Assembly (NCBI RefSeq): GCF_017255185.1
Contig: NZ_JAFKCZ010000007.1
Location: 62,001-126,000, forward strand
DNA: 64,000 nt
Direction of reading: 5' to 3'
DNA from: Parahaliea mediterranea
GTDB taxonomy: Bacteria > Pseudomonadota > Gammaproteobacteria > Pseudomonadales > Halieaceae
Shown: piece after piece, positions 1-10,479 of the stretch
Layout: every line of letters begins with the position of its first letter
Position numbering within the stretch: position 1 is the stretch's first letter
Program-made: the position numbers and the translations under genes
Notes under the pieces: generated by a model
Seen by the model: the letters and a program-made list of their open reading frames with translations, nothing else
Told to the model about the DNA's origin: nothing
Databases searched by the model: none

Positions 1-308
1 TCGTAGCTGTTGAGCTCATTGTCGCGGCGGCCCGCCAGCATTTCGTCGAGAACCTTGGCGGCGGTGGCCATGTCCTTGGCCTCGGCGGCGGTCTGGGCCT
101 CCGCCAGTTTTTCGTAGACCTTGTTGCGTAGCGCCGGGGTGCGGCGGGTTTCGCGCTGGTCGCCTTTGGGTTCTTCCTGGGCGACGGCGGATGACAGGGC
201 GCTGAATCCGAGGTCCGACTGGATCTGGGACACCGCGACCTGGACCGCGACCACGGGCACCGCCAGCAGGGCGGGCCTGAGCCAGGTTTGGGGCTTAAAC
301 ATTTTCAT
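1..308 (-). CDS. TPR-type protein of the TonB2 energiser operon (partial, C-terminus outside window)
   Basis: About 102 N-terminal residues are visible, beginning MKMFKPQTWL and running off the left edge. The N-terminus has a hydrophobic export segment, then an Ala-rich helical stretch with EAQTAAEAKDMATAAKVLDE, which resembles the first helices of a tetratricopeptide repeat. It is the last gene of the DUF3450/ExbB/ExbB/ExbD/TonB series, starting 14 bases after the TonB stop. In marine gammaproteobacteria this position is normally taken by a periplasmic TPR protein that supports TonB2-driven uptake. The TPR assignment rests on context plus a short visible stretch. Confidence 0.6.
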   Translation of the reverse strand, partial: MKMFKPQTWLRPALLAVPVVAVQVAVSQIQSDLGFSALSSAVAQEEPKGDQRETRRTPALRNKVYEKLAEAQTAAEAKDMATAAKVLDEMLAGRRDNELNSY

Positions 309-322
309 AGCACATCACCCGC

Positions 323-931
323 TTACTGTTCCAACTCGTAGGTGAACTTGTTCTGTACGCCCGCCACTTCGATGGCTTCGCCATCGACCACGCGGGGCTT
401 GTACTTGAACTTCTCGGCCGCCTTGACAGAGGCGCGTTCAAACACGCCGGAGGGCTGGCAGTCGACCGGCTGCGGGTCGCGGATCGAACCGGACTTGGTC
501 ACGGTGTACTCCACAATGCAGTAACCGGTGATGCCGCGGGTCTGGGCCCGACGCGGGTAGATGGGAGCCACCTTCACAATGGGCAGGTACTCGCCATCGG
601 TGGCCGCCATGCCGCTGGAGCTGATCTCGATGGCCACCTGCTGCTGGGGCGCGGTGTTGACCACCTCGGTGTTCATGTCCATGTCCATGTCCGGCGTGTC
701 GAGATCCGGCGGCGGTTCCTCGGGATCGTCGACCTTGTCGGGCTTTTGCTCCTTGACCTGGGTATCGATCTCGCGCTCCGGCATGTGGATATCAGCCAGC
801 TTGCGCTGTTTTTTGTCATCGATCTCAGGGTCGGCGGTGGCGATCAGGTACTGCATGATGAAGAACAGACCGCCAGCCACCGGGATGGCCAGTAGCGCAC
901 CGAGAATCAGTCTGATGGGATTACTATTCAT
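323..931 (-). CDS. tonB: Energy transducer TonB
   Basis: A 202-residue inner-membrane protein that links the ExbB-ExbD proton channel to outer-membrane receptors. One membrane anchor lies near residues 8-30. An acidic, proline-rich periplasmic spacer follows (EEPPPDLDTPDMDMDMN). The C-terminal TonB domain spans about residues 115-202, with the family's YP..A...G.. pattern in APIYPRRAQTRGITG. Two Cys flank the domain core and may form a disulphide. The spacer is short and acidic rather than the long Pro-Lys/Pro-Glu spacer of E. coli TonB, as is typical of TonB2-type proteins. It lies 6 bases after exbD. Confidence 0.92.
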   Translation of the reverse strand: MNSNPIRLILGALLAIPVAGGLFFIMQYLIATADPEIDDKKQRKLADIHMPEREIDTQVKEQKPDKVDDPEEPPPDLDTPDMDMDMNTEVVNTAPQQQVAIEISSSGMAATDGEYLPIVKVAPIYPRRAQTRGITGYCIVEYTVTKSGSIRDPQPVDCQPSGVFERASVKAAEKFKYKPRVVDGEAIEVAGVQNKFTYELEQ

Positions 932-937
932 AACGCA

Positions 938-1342
938 CTATTTATCTTCGGTTGCCAGGGACACGTCGTAGACACCGGCTTCGCGCGCGGCGTCGAGTAC
1001 CGCAGCCACCGTTTCGGTGTTGGACTTGTTGTCCGCCTGGATGACGACCGCGCCCTTGGGGTTCTCGGCGTGCAGGCGCTCGATGTTGGCGCGCACCGCG
1101 CGCACGTCGATGCGGCGATTGTCCATCCAGATTTCGTTATTGGCGTTCACCGCCACCAGGATGTTCACGTTTTCCACGGGATTGGACGTGGAAGCCTCGG
1201 GACGGTTCACCTCGACACCGGCTTCCTTGATGAAGGAGGCGGTCACGATGAAGAAGATCAGCATGATGAACACGACGTCCAGCATGGGCGTCAGGTCGAT
1301 CTGGGCTTCGTCTTCCGCAGCTGCTTGATTGTTCCTGCGCAT
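938..1342 (-). CDS. exbD: Biopolymer transport protein ExbD
   Basis: A 134-residue ExbD/TolR family protein with one membrane helix at about residues 20-43 and a periplasmic C-terminal domain. The channel-lining Asp lies in the motif LTPMLDVVFIMLIFFIVT, where it takes part in proton translocation. It pairs with the small ExbB encoded 13 bases upstream and with TonB just downstream. Length and motif are normal for the family. Confidence 0.95.
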   Translation of the reverse strand: MRRNNQAAAEDEAQIDLTPMLDVVFIMLIFFIVTASFIKEAGVEVNRPEASTSNPVENVNILVAVNANNEIWMDNRRIDVRAVRANIERLHAENPKGAVVIQADNKSNTETVAAVLDAAREAGVYDVSLATEDK

Positions 1343-1355
1343 TGCAATTGCTCTC

Positions 1356-1883
1356 TTAGTGATCGGTGGTCAGGTTGTCTTCCAGGAACTCGCTTTCGCG
1401 CTGGGCAACCCGGGTGACGTAGGTGTTGGCAAATACCCCGGACAGAGCCGCTACCATGCCGGCCATGGTCGGGATAGTGGCCCGCGAAACACCGCCAGCC
1501 ATGGATTTGGCGTCACCACCACCGGTAACCGCCATGATGTTGAACACCTCGATCATCCCGGTCACCGTTCCCAACAACCCGAGCAGGGGGCACAGCGCCA
1601 CCAGGGTTTTGATAACGGGCAGATATTGGTTGATCTGCATCCGTGCTTCGGAAATGAGCTTGTCGCGAATCTGGTGGGCTGCCCAGGACTTACGTTCCGG
1701 GCGCCCCTCCCAGGTGGAAATGGCCTTGGCCACGTCTTTCTTCCACCCGGCTTTAAAGTACCAGACCCGTTCGAAAATCAGTGCCCACATCACAAATAGC
1801 AGGATGGCGATCAGCCAGAGTACGTTCCCGCCCATGTCCATGAAGCGGGAGACGGCCTCGTAAGCACTATCGAACCAGTACAT
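1356..1883 (-). CDS. exbB: Proton channel protein ExbB (short form)
   Basis: A 175-residue MotA/TolQ/ExbB family integral membrane protein. A first helix lies at about residues 20-40. The conserved pair of helices includes the family signature CPLLGLLGTVTGMIEVF, followed by GGGDAKSMAGGVSRA. It should form the proton-conducting pentamer with ExbD. It starts one base after the stop of the long ExbB-like gene. Having a short ExbB beside a long, signal-peptide-bearing ExbB-like protein is the hallmark of TonB2-type systems. Confidence 0.93.
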   Translation of the reverse strand: MYWFDSAYEAVSRFMDMGGNVLWLIAILLFVMWALIFERVWYFKAGWKKDVAKAISTWEGRPERKSWAAHQIRDKLISEARMQINQYLPVIKTLVALCPLLGLLGTVTGMIEVFNIMAVTGGGDAKSMAGGVSRATIPTMAGMVAALSGVFANTYVTRVAQRESEFLEDNLTTDH

Positions 1884-1884
1884 A

Positions 1885-3279
1885 TTATTTCCCCTGGTTG
1901 CCCTCGGTGTGCTCGGCGATGATGCCGGTGCTCTGCTCGTTCAGCACGTGGATGATGCGCTGGGCGCGGCCATTCACGATGGTGTGCAGCAGCACGGTGG
2001 GGATCGCCACCAGCAGACCGAGAACGGTGGTCACCAGAGCGCCGGAGATACCGCCGGCCATCGCCTTGGGATCGCCCGCACCGAAGATGGTGATTGCCTG
2101 GAAGGTAATGATCATACCGGTCACCGTACCCAGCAGACCCATCAGCGGGGCCACCGCGGAAATGATCTTCAACAGGGTCAGACCGCTTTCCAGCTTGGGA
2201 GTTTCCTTGAGGATCTGCTCGGAGAGCTTCAGCTCCAGGGTTTCGGTATCCATGCTGGGATTGTCCTCGTGCACTTTCAGCACGCGGCCCAGCGGGTTGT
2301 TGGCGTTGGCCTTGTCGGACTTGAGCTGGCTGCTCACCTTCGCACCGACACCGGTGAGGACGATCAGGCGCCAGATGGCCAGCAGGAAGGCGAACACACC
2401 CACCGCGGTGATGGCGTAACCGATGTAGCCGCCCTGGTGCCAGCGCTCCTCGAGGTTGGGGCTGTTGATCAGCGCCGCCAGGAAGGAACCGCCGGTGGGA
2501 CCGGTCGGGTCAACACCGAACTTGTGGAAGCCCTCGCCACCGGTGGCGGCGACCAGCTCGCTGGCCCAGCCCTGGTAGGGGCCGGAAGGCTGGCGGGCCA
2601 GTTCTTCCAGGGTGCCTTTGGAGGGCACGTAGGTCAGGTACTTACCTTCCTCGGAAACCACGTTGAACGAGCCAATACGGGTAACCTGGGTGTCGACCTT
2701 GTCGCCGTTGGGCTTGGCGATTTCGGCGCTGAAGGTCACCACCTTGCCGGATTCGACCATTTCGCGCTGCAGCTCGTACCACACGCGCTCGATCTCTTCG
2801 ATGCTCGGCAGTTTGTCGCTGCCGCTCATTTTCTTGATCAGGCTGTCGAGGAACTCGGTGCGATCGCCGTACTGGGCGCTGGTGAGGGAGTTCTCCAGAT
2901 TGGAGGACAGGTCACCGGCGGTGGAAGTCAGGTGGCCGAACAGCTCCGCCAGGGTACCCAGGCGCTCTTTCAGCAATTTTTGCTTCTCGGCGACCAGCAG
3001 TTCGTTTTCCTCGAAGGTGTTCTCGAGTTCGCTGGACAGCTGCTCCTGGCGCGTGCGCTCGGCTTCCGCCTGCTTCAGCAGGTTGGCCTGCTCGGCCTTG
3101 GCCTGGTTGAAACGCTGCTCGCGCTGGCGGTTCTCACGGGCCTCGGTGACCTGGCCCTGCTTCACAAACTCCAGCAGCTGCTCCAGGGACTGCGGCTCCT
3201 GGGCGAGCGCGGAGCCCGCGGACATTGTCAGAACACCGCTCAGGGCAAGGGCGGCGGCTTTTACAAACTTGATGCTCAT
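1885..3279 (-). CDS. Long ExbB/TolQ-like protein of the TonB2 system (TtpC-like)
   Basis: A 464-residue protein with three parts. A cleavable signal peptide ends near AGSALA at residues 20-26. A periplasmic coiled-coil domain of about 250 residues is rich in Gln, Glu and Lys (for example RQREQRFNQAKAEQANLLKQ). The C-terminal MotA/TolQ/ExbB channel domain carries SAVAPLMGLLGTVTGMIITF. This architecture matches TtpC, which Vibrio TonB2 systems require in addition to ExbB2. The start overlaps the DUF3450 stop by one base, indicating translational coupling. The name TtpC is an analogy, not a proven orthology. Confidence 0.9.
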   Translation of the reverse strand: MSIKFVKAAALALSGVLTMSAGSALAQEPQSLEQLLEFVKQGQVTEARENRQREQRFNQAKAEQANLLKQAEAERTRQEQLSSELENTFEENELLVAEKQKLLKERLGTLAELFGHLTSTAGDLSSNLENSLTSAQYGDRTEFLDSLIKKMSGSDKLPSIEEIERVWYELQREMVESGKVVTFSAEIAKPNGDKVDTQVTRIGSFNVVSEEGKYLTYVPSKGTLEELARQPSGPYQGWASELVAATGGEGFHKFGVDPTGPTGGSFLAALINSPNLEERWHQGGYIGYAITAVGVFAFLLAIWRLIVLTGVGAKVSSQLKSDKANANNPLGRVLKVHEDNPSMDTETLELKLSEQILKETPKLESGLTLLKIISAVAPLMGLLGTVTGMIITFQAITIFGAGDPKAMAGGISGALVTTVLGLLVAIPTVLLHTIVNGRAQRIIHVLNEQSTGIIAEHTEGNQGK

Positions 3280-4064
3280 TATTCAGCCTCCGGCGCTTCG
3301 ATGGGCAGGTTCATCAGATCAATAGATGCTTCTTTACGGGCGATACGCAGGCCTTTCATGATGGCGTTGCGGTATTCCCCGCGGTCCAGGGACACCCAGC
3401 TGCGGGAGCCCTGGTCCCAGGCACCGGAGATTTCGGTATCGGTGGTCTGATACAGCAGCGCAATGCGGCCGACGCGGAAGAAGTTCACGTCGCGCTCCAC
3501 GCCGTCGATTTCCACGCTGCCCTTGTAGGCGTCGAGCTTGCGACCGTACTCGGCTTCGATCTTGTAGGCTTCAAGCACCTGGCGGAATTTCTCGGCCACA
3601 CTGACATCGGAACGATCCAGGTTGGCGCGCAGGAAGGCAATACGCTGTTGACGCTCTTCCATGTGGAAGGGGACATCCAGCTCAACGAACTTTTCCAGGC
3701 CGTCGATCATGCGGATGACCAGGGGGGTCATCTGGCGCTGGATCACGGTCACCTGGTCGATGGACTCATCGATGTCGCCGATGCGGGCGATCTGGTTGTC
3801 GATCTGCTTCTGCAAACGGGCGTTGTATACCTTCAGACCGTCGATCTGCTTGTTGACCGTTTTGTAGTCGTTCAGCAGGTCGCGGGTCTCGTCCGCGAGG
3901 CGATCAATTTTTTGCTGCGATTGGCGCGCAGCGTCGTTCTTGGCTTCGCCCACCTCGAGGATGGAGTCAAGTGTATTGGCTTGCACGGCAGCCACGGTGC
4001 CCACCAGGGCCCCAGCAGATACCAATGCAGCGATCAATACATTCTTCAATCGATGCATAGTCAT
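3279..4064 (-). CDS. DUF3450 family periplasmic coiled-coil protein
   Basis: A 261-residue exported protein and the first gene of the TonB2 operon. The signal peptide (NVLIAALVSAGALVGTVAAV) is followed by a long coiled coil with RLADETRDLLNDYKTVNKQ and a C-terminal globular part. DUF3450 proteins habitually precede the ExbB/ExbD/TonB genes in marine gammaproteobacteria; their molecular role is unsettled. The ATG at 4064 is preferred because AAGGAAG sits about ten bases upstream. A longer reading would need a TTG codon at 4085. Confidence 0.88.
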   Translation of the reverse strand: MTMHRLKNVLIAALVSAGALVGTVAAVQANTLDSILEVGEAKNDAARQSQQKIDRLADETRDLLNDYKTVNKQIDGLKVYNARLQKQIDNQIARIGDIDESIDQVTVIQRQMTPLVIRMIDGLEKFVELDVPFHMEERQQRIAFLRANLDRSDVSVAEKFRQVLEAYKIEAEYGRKLDAYKGSVEIDGVERDVNFFRVGRIALLYQTTDTEISGAWDQGSRSWVSLDRGEYRNAIMKGLRIARKEASIDLMNLPIEAPEAE

Positions 4065-4126
4065 GGGAGTTGTGCTTCCTTCCAACAGAGTGAATCAGAG
4101 CTGAATAAAATGTGACTCGGTACTTC

Positions 4127-4155
4127 TATATAGTGGAAAAGTGAGAGTCGGTAAA
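4127..4155 (-). promoter_or_regulatory. Predicted sigma-70 promoter of the TonB2 operon
   Basis: Read on the minus strand, TTTACC (4155-4150) and TATATA (4132-4127) are separated by exactly 17 bases and lie about 65 bases upstream of the DUF3450 start. This is the best promoter match in the 250-base gap between folA and the operon. An AAGGTAACAAA motif, shared with the 57.6-kb region, lies 120 bases further upstream. Confidence 0.5.
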
Positions 4156-4315
4156 CCGAGGGGCAGAATTTAAACCCAACGCCTAGTCATTTTCAATGAA
4201 AGCTGAAAGGCGCCTGAATTCTCAACAGCTTTTGAGTAGTTACGTTACACATTTGCCGGGAATGGTCAATCAAGGTAACAAAATAATCGGCAACCGCCAG
4301 TGAAACTAATAACTA

Positions 4316-4827
4316 CTAGTCCGTGTGGCGCCGGTATGTAACAAAACTGTAACCGTATGGATTTTGTCCACTCGCGGCGTGAAATTCCCGGGACACTTCC
4401 CGCCACGCCCGCCAGTCCACCGCCGGCAGCCAGGCATCTCCCGCCACTTCCGCGTGCACTTCGGTAACATAGAGATGGTCGGCCCGGGGGATCGCCGCGG
4501 CATAGATCTCGGCGCCGCCGATCACCATCAGCTCTTCCACGCCGTCGATCAGCGCCTGGTCGGCCGCCAGGGCCAGGGCGGCGTCGAGATCCGGCACCAC
4601 GTCGACACCCGGCGCGCGGTAGTGGGCGTTGCGCGAGATCACGATATTGCGGCGCCCCGGGAGCGGGCGACCGATCGACTCAAAGGTCTTGCGCCCCATG
4701 ACAATGGGCTTGCCCAGGGTCATGCGCTTGAAATATTTGAGGTCCTCCGGCAGGTGCCAGGGCAGCGCGTTGTCGCGGCCCACCACGCCGTTTTCCGCCG
4801 CCGCGACGATCACCCCGAGCTTCACCG

Positions 4828-4831
<4 letters not shown>
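4316..4831 (-). CDS. folA: Dihydrofolate reductase
   Basis: A 171-residue enzyme that reduces dihydrofolate with NADPH, regenerating the folate oxidised by thymidylate synthase next door. It shows the Met20-loop region [15 protein letters not shown] with the acidic active-site residue near position 30, GRKTFESIG for NADPH binding, and VIGGAEIYA. The ATG at 4831 overlaps the thyA stop as ATGA. An upstream in-frame extension into thyA is a reading artefact, because the canonical DHFR N-terminus begins at [11 protein letters not shown]. Confidence 0.97.
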
Positions 4832-5657
<826 letters not shown>

Positions 5658-5661
<4 letters not shown>

Positions 5662-6473
5662 GTGCTGGCGTCCTTCACGTGCTTGGCGCCGCCGGCGCGG
5701 CGGTGGGCGTCCCACATCAGGTAGATGCCGAGGGCGATCATCGGCAGGCAGAGTATCTGTCCGCGGGTCATCCAGCCGAAGGCCTGGAACCCGAGGTGGG
5801 CGTCCGGTTCGCGGAAAAATTCGGCGACGAAGCGCAGGCAACCGTAGCCGAGTGAAAACAGGCCGGCCACCGCCCAGGTGGGCCGCGGCCGCGAGGAATA
5901 CCAATACAGCAGCGCGAACAGCACCACGCCCTCCAGGGCGAACTGGTACAGCTGGGAGGGGTGGCGCGCCAACTGCAGCGGATCCCGCGGGAACACCATC
6001 GCCCAGGGCACGTCCGCCGCGCGGCCCCACAGCTCCTGGCCGATGAAATTACCCAGCCGGCCCAGCCCCAGGCCCACCGGCACCAGCGGCGCGACAAAGT
6101 CCATCAGCGCCCCGAAACGGATGCGGTGGCGTCGCGCATACAGGAACATGGCCAGCAGGACCCCGAGGAAACCGCCGTGGAAGGACATGCCGCCCTGCCA
6201 CACGCGCAGCAGCCAGGAGGGGTCGCTGGCCAGGTGCTCGCCGCCGTAGAAGATGGCGTAGCCGATGCGCCCGCCCAGGACCACGCCGAGGGCGCCGTAG
6301 AAAATCAGGTCGTCCACCTGCTCCCGGGAAACCGGGCTGTCGGGGCGCGCGCTGCGGCGCACCGCCAGCCACCAGGCAAAGGCGAGGCCCGCCAGATAGG
6401 CCAGGCCGTACCAGTGTACCTTGGCGGGGCCGATGGAAAAGGCGACGGGGTCTATCTCTGGATAGCTCAGCAT
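5658..6473 (-). CDS. lgt: Prolipoprotein diacylglyceryl transferase
   Basis: A 271-residue polytopic inner-membrane enzyme that transfers diacylglycerol from phosphatidylglycerol to the lipobox Cys of prolipoproteins. The signature [14 protein letters not shown] is intact, and the N-terminal WYGLAYLAG and the HGGF segment (MSFHGGFLG) fit the family. Its substrates would include the several lipoproteins in this window. It leads the lgt-thyA-folA operon, an arrangement also seen in Pseudomonas. Confidence 0.96.
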
Positions 6474-6622
6474 AGTTCTCGCGGATTGGCCTGGGTGATG
6501 TCGGGTGGCGGACGATCGGCGGCCGCCCGGCGGACTCGGCGGCTATTATCAGCCAGCAAGACGGGATTCACAAACGCGGCGGGCGGTGTCAGCATGGCGG
6601 CAACCACCGACACCGATTGACT

Positions 6623-7393
6623 ATGTGCCTGATTATCCTCGTCCATCGCGCGCACCGTGACTACCCCCTGCTACTGGCCGCCAACCGCGACGAATTCCAC
6701 GCCCGCCCCACCGCCGGCGCGGCGTTCTGGGACGCCCACCCGGACCTGCTCGCCGGCCGCGACCTGACGGCGGGCGGCACCTGGATGGGCGTTACCCGCC
6801 AGGGCCGGTTTGCCGCGGTCACCAACTTCCGCGATCCGGCGCGCACCGCCCCGGCCCCGCGCTCGCGGGGGGAACTGCCCCTGGCCTGGCTGACCGGCGA
6901 CGCGCGCGACCCGGCGGCCTGCCTGCGCGAGATCGCGGCACGCGGCGGACAGTACGCCGGTTTCAACCTGCTGCTGGGGGACGGCGAGGCGCTGTGGTAC
7001 TACAGCAACGCCGGGGCCGGCGACCCGGTACGGCTGGAGCCTGGAATTTACGGCCTGAGCAACGCCAGCCTGAACACCCCCTGGCCCAAGGTCACCCTGG
7101 GCAAGTCGCGCATGGCGGCGCTGCTGGGATCGCCGGTGGATCACGCCGGGCTATTGAGCACCATCACCGACCGCCGGCCGGCCCGGCCCGAGACGCTGCA
7201 CCCCCTGGGCCTGGACGCGGATATGGACCAGCTGCTGTCGGCCCAGTTTATCCTCACCGAACGCTACGGCACGCGCTCCAGCACCACCCTGATCCGGGAC
7301 GCAAGCGGCGGCCTGGGCTGGCGGGAACGACGCTACGACGCCACTGGCGAGCAGAGCGCGGTCATGGAGGAACAGTTCGAGGTGACTCGCTGA
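6623..7393 (+). CDS. NRDE family (TANGO2-like) protein
   Basis: A 256-residue protein beginning MCLIILVHRAH. It has the eponymous ANRDE motif near residue 20 and the adjacent FHARPT. The second residue is Cys, as usual in this Ntn-hydrolase-like family, which is why the ATG at 6623 is chosen over a TTG two codons upstream. Further conserved segments are GGTWMGVTRQGRFAAVTN and YGLSNASLNTPWPKV. Function is poorly defined; eukaryotic TANGO2 has been linked to heme and lipid homeostasis. It diverges from lgt and converges with ptsP. Confidence 0.85.
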   Translation: MCLIILVHRAHRDYPLLLAANRDEFHARPTAGAAFWDAHPDLLAGRDLTAGGTWMGVTRQGRFAAVTNFRDPARTAPAPRSRGELPLAWLTGDARDPAACLREIAARGGQYAGFNLLLGDGEALWYYSNAGAGDPVRLEPGIYGLSNASLNTPWPKVTLGKSRMAALLGSPVDHAGLLSTITDRRPARPETLHPLGLDADMDQLLSAQFILTERYGTRSSTTLIRDASGGLGWRERRYDATGEQSAVMEEQFEVTR

Positions 7394-7404
7394 GCGGCCG
7401 GAGC

Positions 7405-9681
7405 CTATTGCTCCAGCGGTGCGTGCAGGAATTTTTCCAGGCCCCGCTCGGCCATCAGGCGCTCGAGGCGCAGCACCACCTGGCCGGCGTCCTCCATCAG
7501 CATCACTTCGTCGAGCACCTCGCGGGTCTCGACCAGGGTGACGTTGCGCACCGCCTTCTTCACCTTGTGCAGGCTGGTGGCGTTCATCGACAGCATGTTG
7601 TAACCCATGCCCAGCAGTAACACCGCCCCCAGGGGGTCCCCGGCCAGCTCGCCGCAGATGCCCACCGACTTGCCCTCGCTGTGCCCGGCCCGGGCCACCG
7701 CGTACAGCGCCTGCAACACCGCCGGGTGGAAGGAGTGGTAGAGGTCCGCGACCCGGGAATTGTTGCGATCCACCGCCAGCAGGTACTGCGTCAGGTCGTT
7801 GCTGCCCACCGACAGGAAATCGACCCGCCGCGCCAGCGCGCGGGCCTGGTACACCGCCGAGGGCACCTCCACCATCACCCCGATGGGGGGCAATTCGCCA
7901 TCCAGGCCCTCCTGGCGGATTTCGTCGTGGCTGCGCTGGATCAGCGACAGCGCCTCCTCCAGCTCGGAGATATTGCTGACCATGGGCAGCATGATGCGCA
8001 GGTTGCCCAGGCCCGCGTTGGCCTTGAGCATGGCCCGCACCTGGGCCAGGAAAATCTCCGGGTGGTCCAGGGTGACGCGGATACCGCGCCAGCCCAGGAA
8101 GGGATTGTCCTCCTCGATGGGAAAATAGGGCAGGGCCTTGTCGCCGCCGATATCCAGGGTGCGCATGGTGACCGGCTTGGGGGCGAAGGCCTGCAGCTGC
8201 TCGCGGTAGATCTGGCGCTGCTCCTCCTCGCTGGGAAAGCGATCGCGCAGCAGGAAGGGCACCTCGGTGCGGTACAGGCCCACGCCCTCCGCGCCCTGCT
8301 CCAGGGACCGCACCACATCCACCATCAGGCCGGTATTCACCCACAGCGGCAGGCGGTGGCCATCCAGGGTCTGGCAGGGCTTGTCGCGCTGGGATTCCAG
8401 GTCGCGGCTGAGGGCGATATCCTCGTCGAGCATGGCCTGGAAACGCTGGCGCACCTCGGGAGGCGGATTGAGGTGCACGCTGCCGTGGTAGCCGTCGACG
8501 ATCAGTTCCCGGTCCTGCAGCCGGGTGAAGGGCAGATCGACCGCCCCCATCACCGTGGGCACGCCCATGGCGCGGGCGAGGATCGCCACGTGGGAGTTCC
8601 CCGAGCCGCGCACCGAGATCAGGCCAACCAGTTTCTCCCGCGGCACCTCCCCCAGGGCCGAGGCGCTGAGCTCCTCGCCCACCAGGATGCAGCGCTCCGG
8701 GTAGTCCTGCTGGCACTCCTTGTCGCGGGCCTGCAGGTAGGCCAGGACCCGGGTGCCCAAATCCCTCACATCCACCGCCCGCTCGCGCAGGTAGCTGTGC
8801 TCCATGCGCTCGAAGTGGCGGATGTGCTGGATCATCACCTGGCTCAGGGCGCCCTGGGCCCAGTGGCCGGCCTTGATCAGCGCCGCCACCTCGCCGCCGA
8901 TGGCCGAATCGTCGAGGATGCCGAGGTAGACGTCGAACAGGGCGTGGTCCTCGGCGCTCATCTGCCCGCGCAGGTTTTCCGACACCGCGCGGATATCCGC
9001 CTGCACCGCCGTCAGCGCCTCGCGGAAGGCGCGCATCTCGGCGCGGCGATTGCTGACCATGCGCCGCGGCACGGCGTAGAGATCGGCGCCGGGAGACACC
9101 ACCACCGCGGTGCCAATGGCGATACCCGGGGCGCCGGGAATGCCGTTGATCCGGGTGGGCGCCGCCGGCGCGCCCAGCAACTCCTCCGCCACCGCGCCGG
9201 TGACCTGGGCGTGGGCGATCACCCCCGCCAGCTGGGCCGACATGGTGACCAGGAAGGCCTCCTCGCTCTCGTCGAAGCGGCGGCGCTCGGCCTGCTGGAC
9301 CACCAGCACCCCCATCACCTCGCGCTGGTGGATGATGGGCACCCCGAGAAAGGCGTGGTAGTGCTCCTCGCCGATCCCCTGGAGGAACTGGAAGCTGGGG
9401 TGGGTCTCGGCGCTCTCGAGGTTGAGCGGCTCCTCCCGCGCGGCCACCAGCCCCACCAGGCCCTCGCCGGGAGCCAGGCTGGCGAGACCCACCTGGTCCT
9501 TGTTCAGGCCCTCGGTGGCGCGGAAGATGAAACGGTTGCTCGACGGGTCGCGCATGTACACGCTGCACACCTGGGTGCCCATGGCGTCGCGCACGCGCCC
9601 GACGATGATGTCCAGGGCCTGGCTCAGGCTCTCGGCGGCGTTGACCTCCTGGACGATGTGGCGCAGGGTCTCCAGCATCAT
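7405..9681 (-). CDS. ptsP: Phosphoenolpyruvate-protein phosphotransferase of the nitrogen PTS (enzyme I-Ntr)
   Basis: A 758-residue cytoplasmic kinase that takes phosphate from PEP and passes it to NPr, then EIIA-Ntr. An N-terminal GAF sensor domain covers about residues 1-165. The PEP-utilising domains follow, with the phospho-accepting His in GSGNSHVAILARAMG and the PEP-binding TIM barrel (LDIGGDKALPYF, GICGELAGDP). The GAF domain separates it from the sugar-PTS enzyme I PtsI. Two adjacent ATGs (9681, 9678) are possible starts. It lies 18 bases after rppH, a conserved pairing. Confidence 0.96.
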   Translation of the reverse strand: MMLETLRHIVQEVNAAESLSQALDIIVGRVRDAMGTQVCSVYMRDPSSNRFIFRATEGLNKDQVGLASLAPGEGLVGLVAAREEPLNLESAETHPSFQFLQGIGEEHYHAFLGVPIIHQREVMGVLVVQQAERRRFDESEEAFLVTMSAQLAGVIAHAQVTGAVAEELLGAPAAPTRINGIPGAPGIAIGTAVVVSPGADLYAVPRRMVSNRRAEMRAFREALTAVQADIRAVSENLRGQMSAEDHALFDVYLGILDDSAIGGEVAALIKAGHWAQGALSQVMIQHIRHFERMEHSYLRERAVDVRDLGTRVLAYLQARDKECQQDYPERCILVGEELSASALGEVPREKLVGLISVRGSGNSHVAILARAMGVPTVMGAVDLPFTRLQDRELIVDGYHGSVHLNPPPEVRQRFQAMLDEDIALSRDLESQRDKPCQTLDGHRLPLWVNTGLMVDVVRSLEQGAEGVGLYRTEVPFLLRDRFPSEEEQRQIYREQLQAFAPKPVTMRTLDIGGDKALPYFPIEEDNPFLGWRGIRVTLDHPEIFLAQVRAMLKANAGLGNLRIMLPMVSNISELEEALSLIQRSHDEIRQEGLDGELPPIGVMVEVPSAVYQARALARRVDFLSVGSNDLTQYLLAVDRNNSRVADLYHSFHPAVLQALYAVARAGHSEGKSVGICGELAGDPLGAVLLLGMGYNMLSMNATSLHKVKKAVRNVTLVETREVLDEVMLMEDAGQVVLRLERLMAERGLEKFLHAPLEQ

Positions 9682-9699
9682 CGCGAGCAGCCCCCCACC

Positions 9700-10200
9700 T
9701 TACAAGCCCGCCGGTAGCTGAACCCGCCGCCCCATCACCTGGGCCATCTCCTTCAGCGCCCGGCGATAGACCTCGCGCTTGAAGGAAACCACCTGGTCCA
9801 GGGGGTACCAGTAGCTCACCCACTGCCAGTGGTCGAACTCGGGCTTGTCGTTGAGATCCAGGCGCACCGCCTCGTCCGCGGCCAGCATGCGCAGCAGGAA
9901 CCAGCGCTGCTTCTGGCCGATGCACACCGGCTTGTGGCCGCGGCGGATGAAGCGCTTGGGCAAGCGGTAGCGCAGCCAGCCCCGGGTGGCGCCGAGGATT
10001 TGCACCGCCTCGGGATCCAGGCCCACTTCCTCGCGCAACTCCCGGTACAGGGCCTCTTCCGCGGATTCGCCGGGGTTGATTCCGCCCTGGGGAAACTGCC
10101 AGGCGTCCCGGCCACCGACCCGGCGGGCCCACAACAGCCTGCCCTCGCCATCGGCGAGCATGATGCCCACATTGGGCCGGAAGCCGTCAGAATCTATCAC
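9700..10200 (-). CDS. rppH: RNA pyrophosphohydrolase
   Basis: A 166-residue Nudix enzyme that removes pyrophosphate from 5'-triphosphate RNA and so triggers RNase E-dependent decay. The Nudix box is complete: [20 protein letters not shown]. The N-terminus [12 protein letters not shown] is characteristic of RppH. The start is GTG at 10200; no ATG lies nearby in frame. It is in an operon with ptsP, as in Pseudomonas. Confidence 0.95.
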   Translation of the reverse strand: MIDSDGFRPNVGIMLADGEGRLLWARRVGGRDAWQFPQGGINPGESAEEALYRELREEVGLDPEAVQILGATRGWLRYRLPKRFIRRGHKPVCIGQKQRWFLLRMLAADEAVRLDLNDKPEFDHWQWVSYWYPLDQVVSFKREVYRRALKEMAQVMGRRVQLPAGL

Positions 10201-10479
10201 CGGTTGCGCCACGTCATATTTTATTAGGGCCGGACATTGTTCCACACTTTGGCGGGCTGTTGAATAACGGCCTGCCATCGGCGCCAGCGGGCCAATGGCG
10301 AGACCGGGCGCGCGGGCGGCCGTTTTCCCGCGCCCGCGCGGCCGATGGCGGGCCCTGAATGCGGCCCGCGAAGGCCCCCGGGAAGCCTCCGCGACGGCGC
10401 GCGCCGGGCGGGCGCGAAATTTACAGCCGCGCTCCCCCGGGCTATCCTTCCCGGCCGTTTTTTTGCGACAGGGCATCCC

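Noticed and set aside
7151-10132. 993-residue minus-strand frame overlapping ptsP and rppH
   Set aside because: It is a shifted-frame shadow of ptsP, rich in Gly/Pro/Arg without domains; the ptsP frame has complete GAF and PEP-utiliser motifs.
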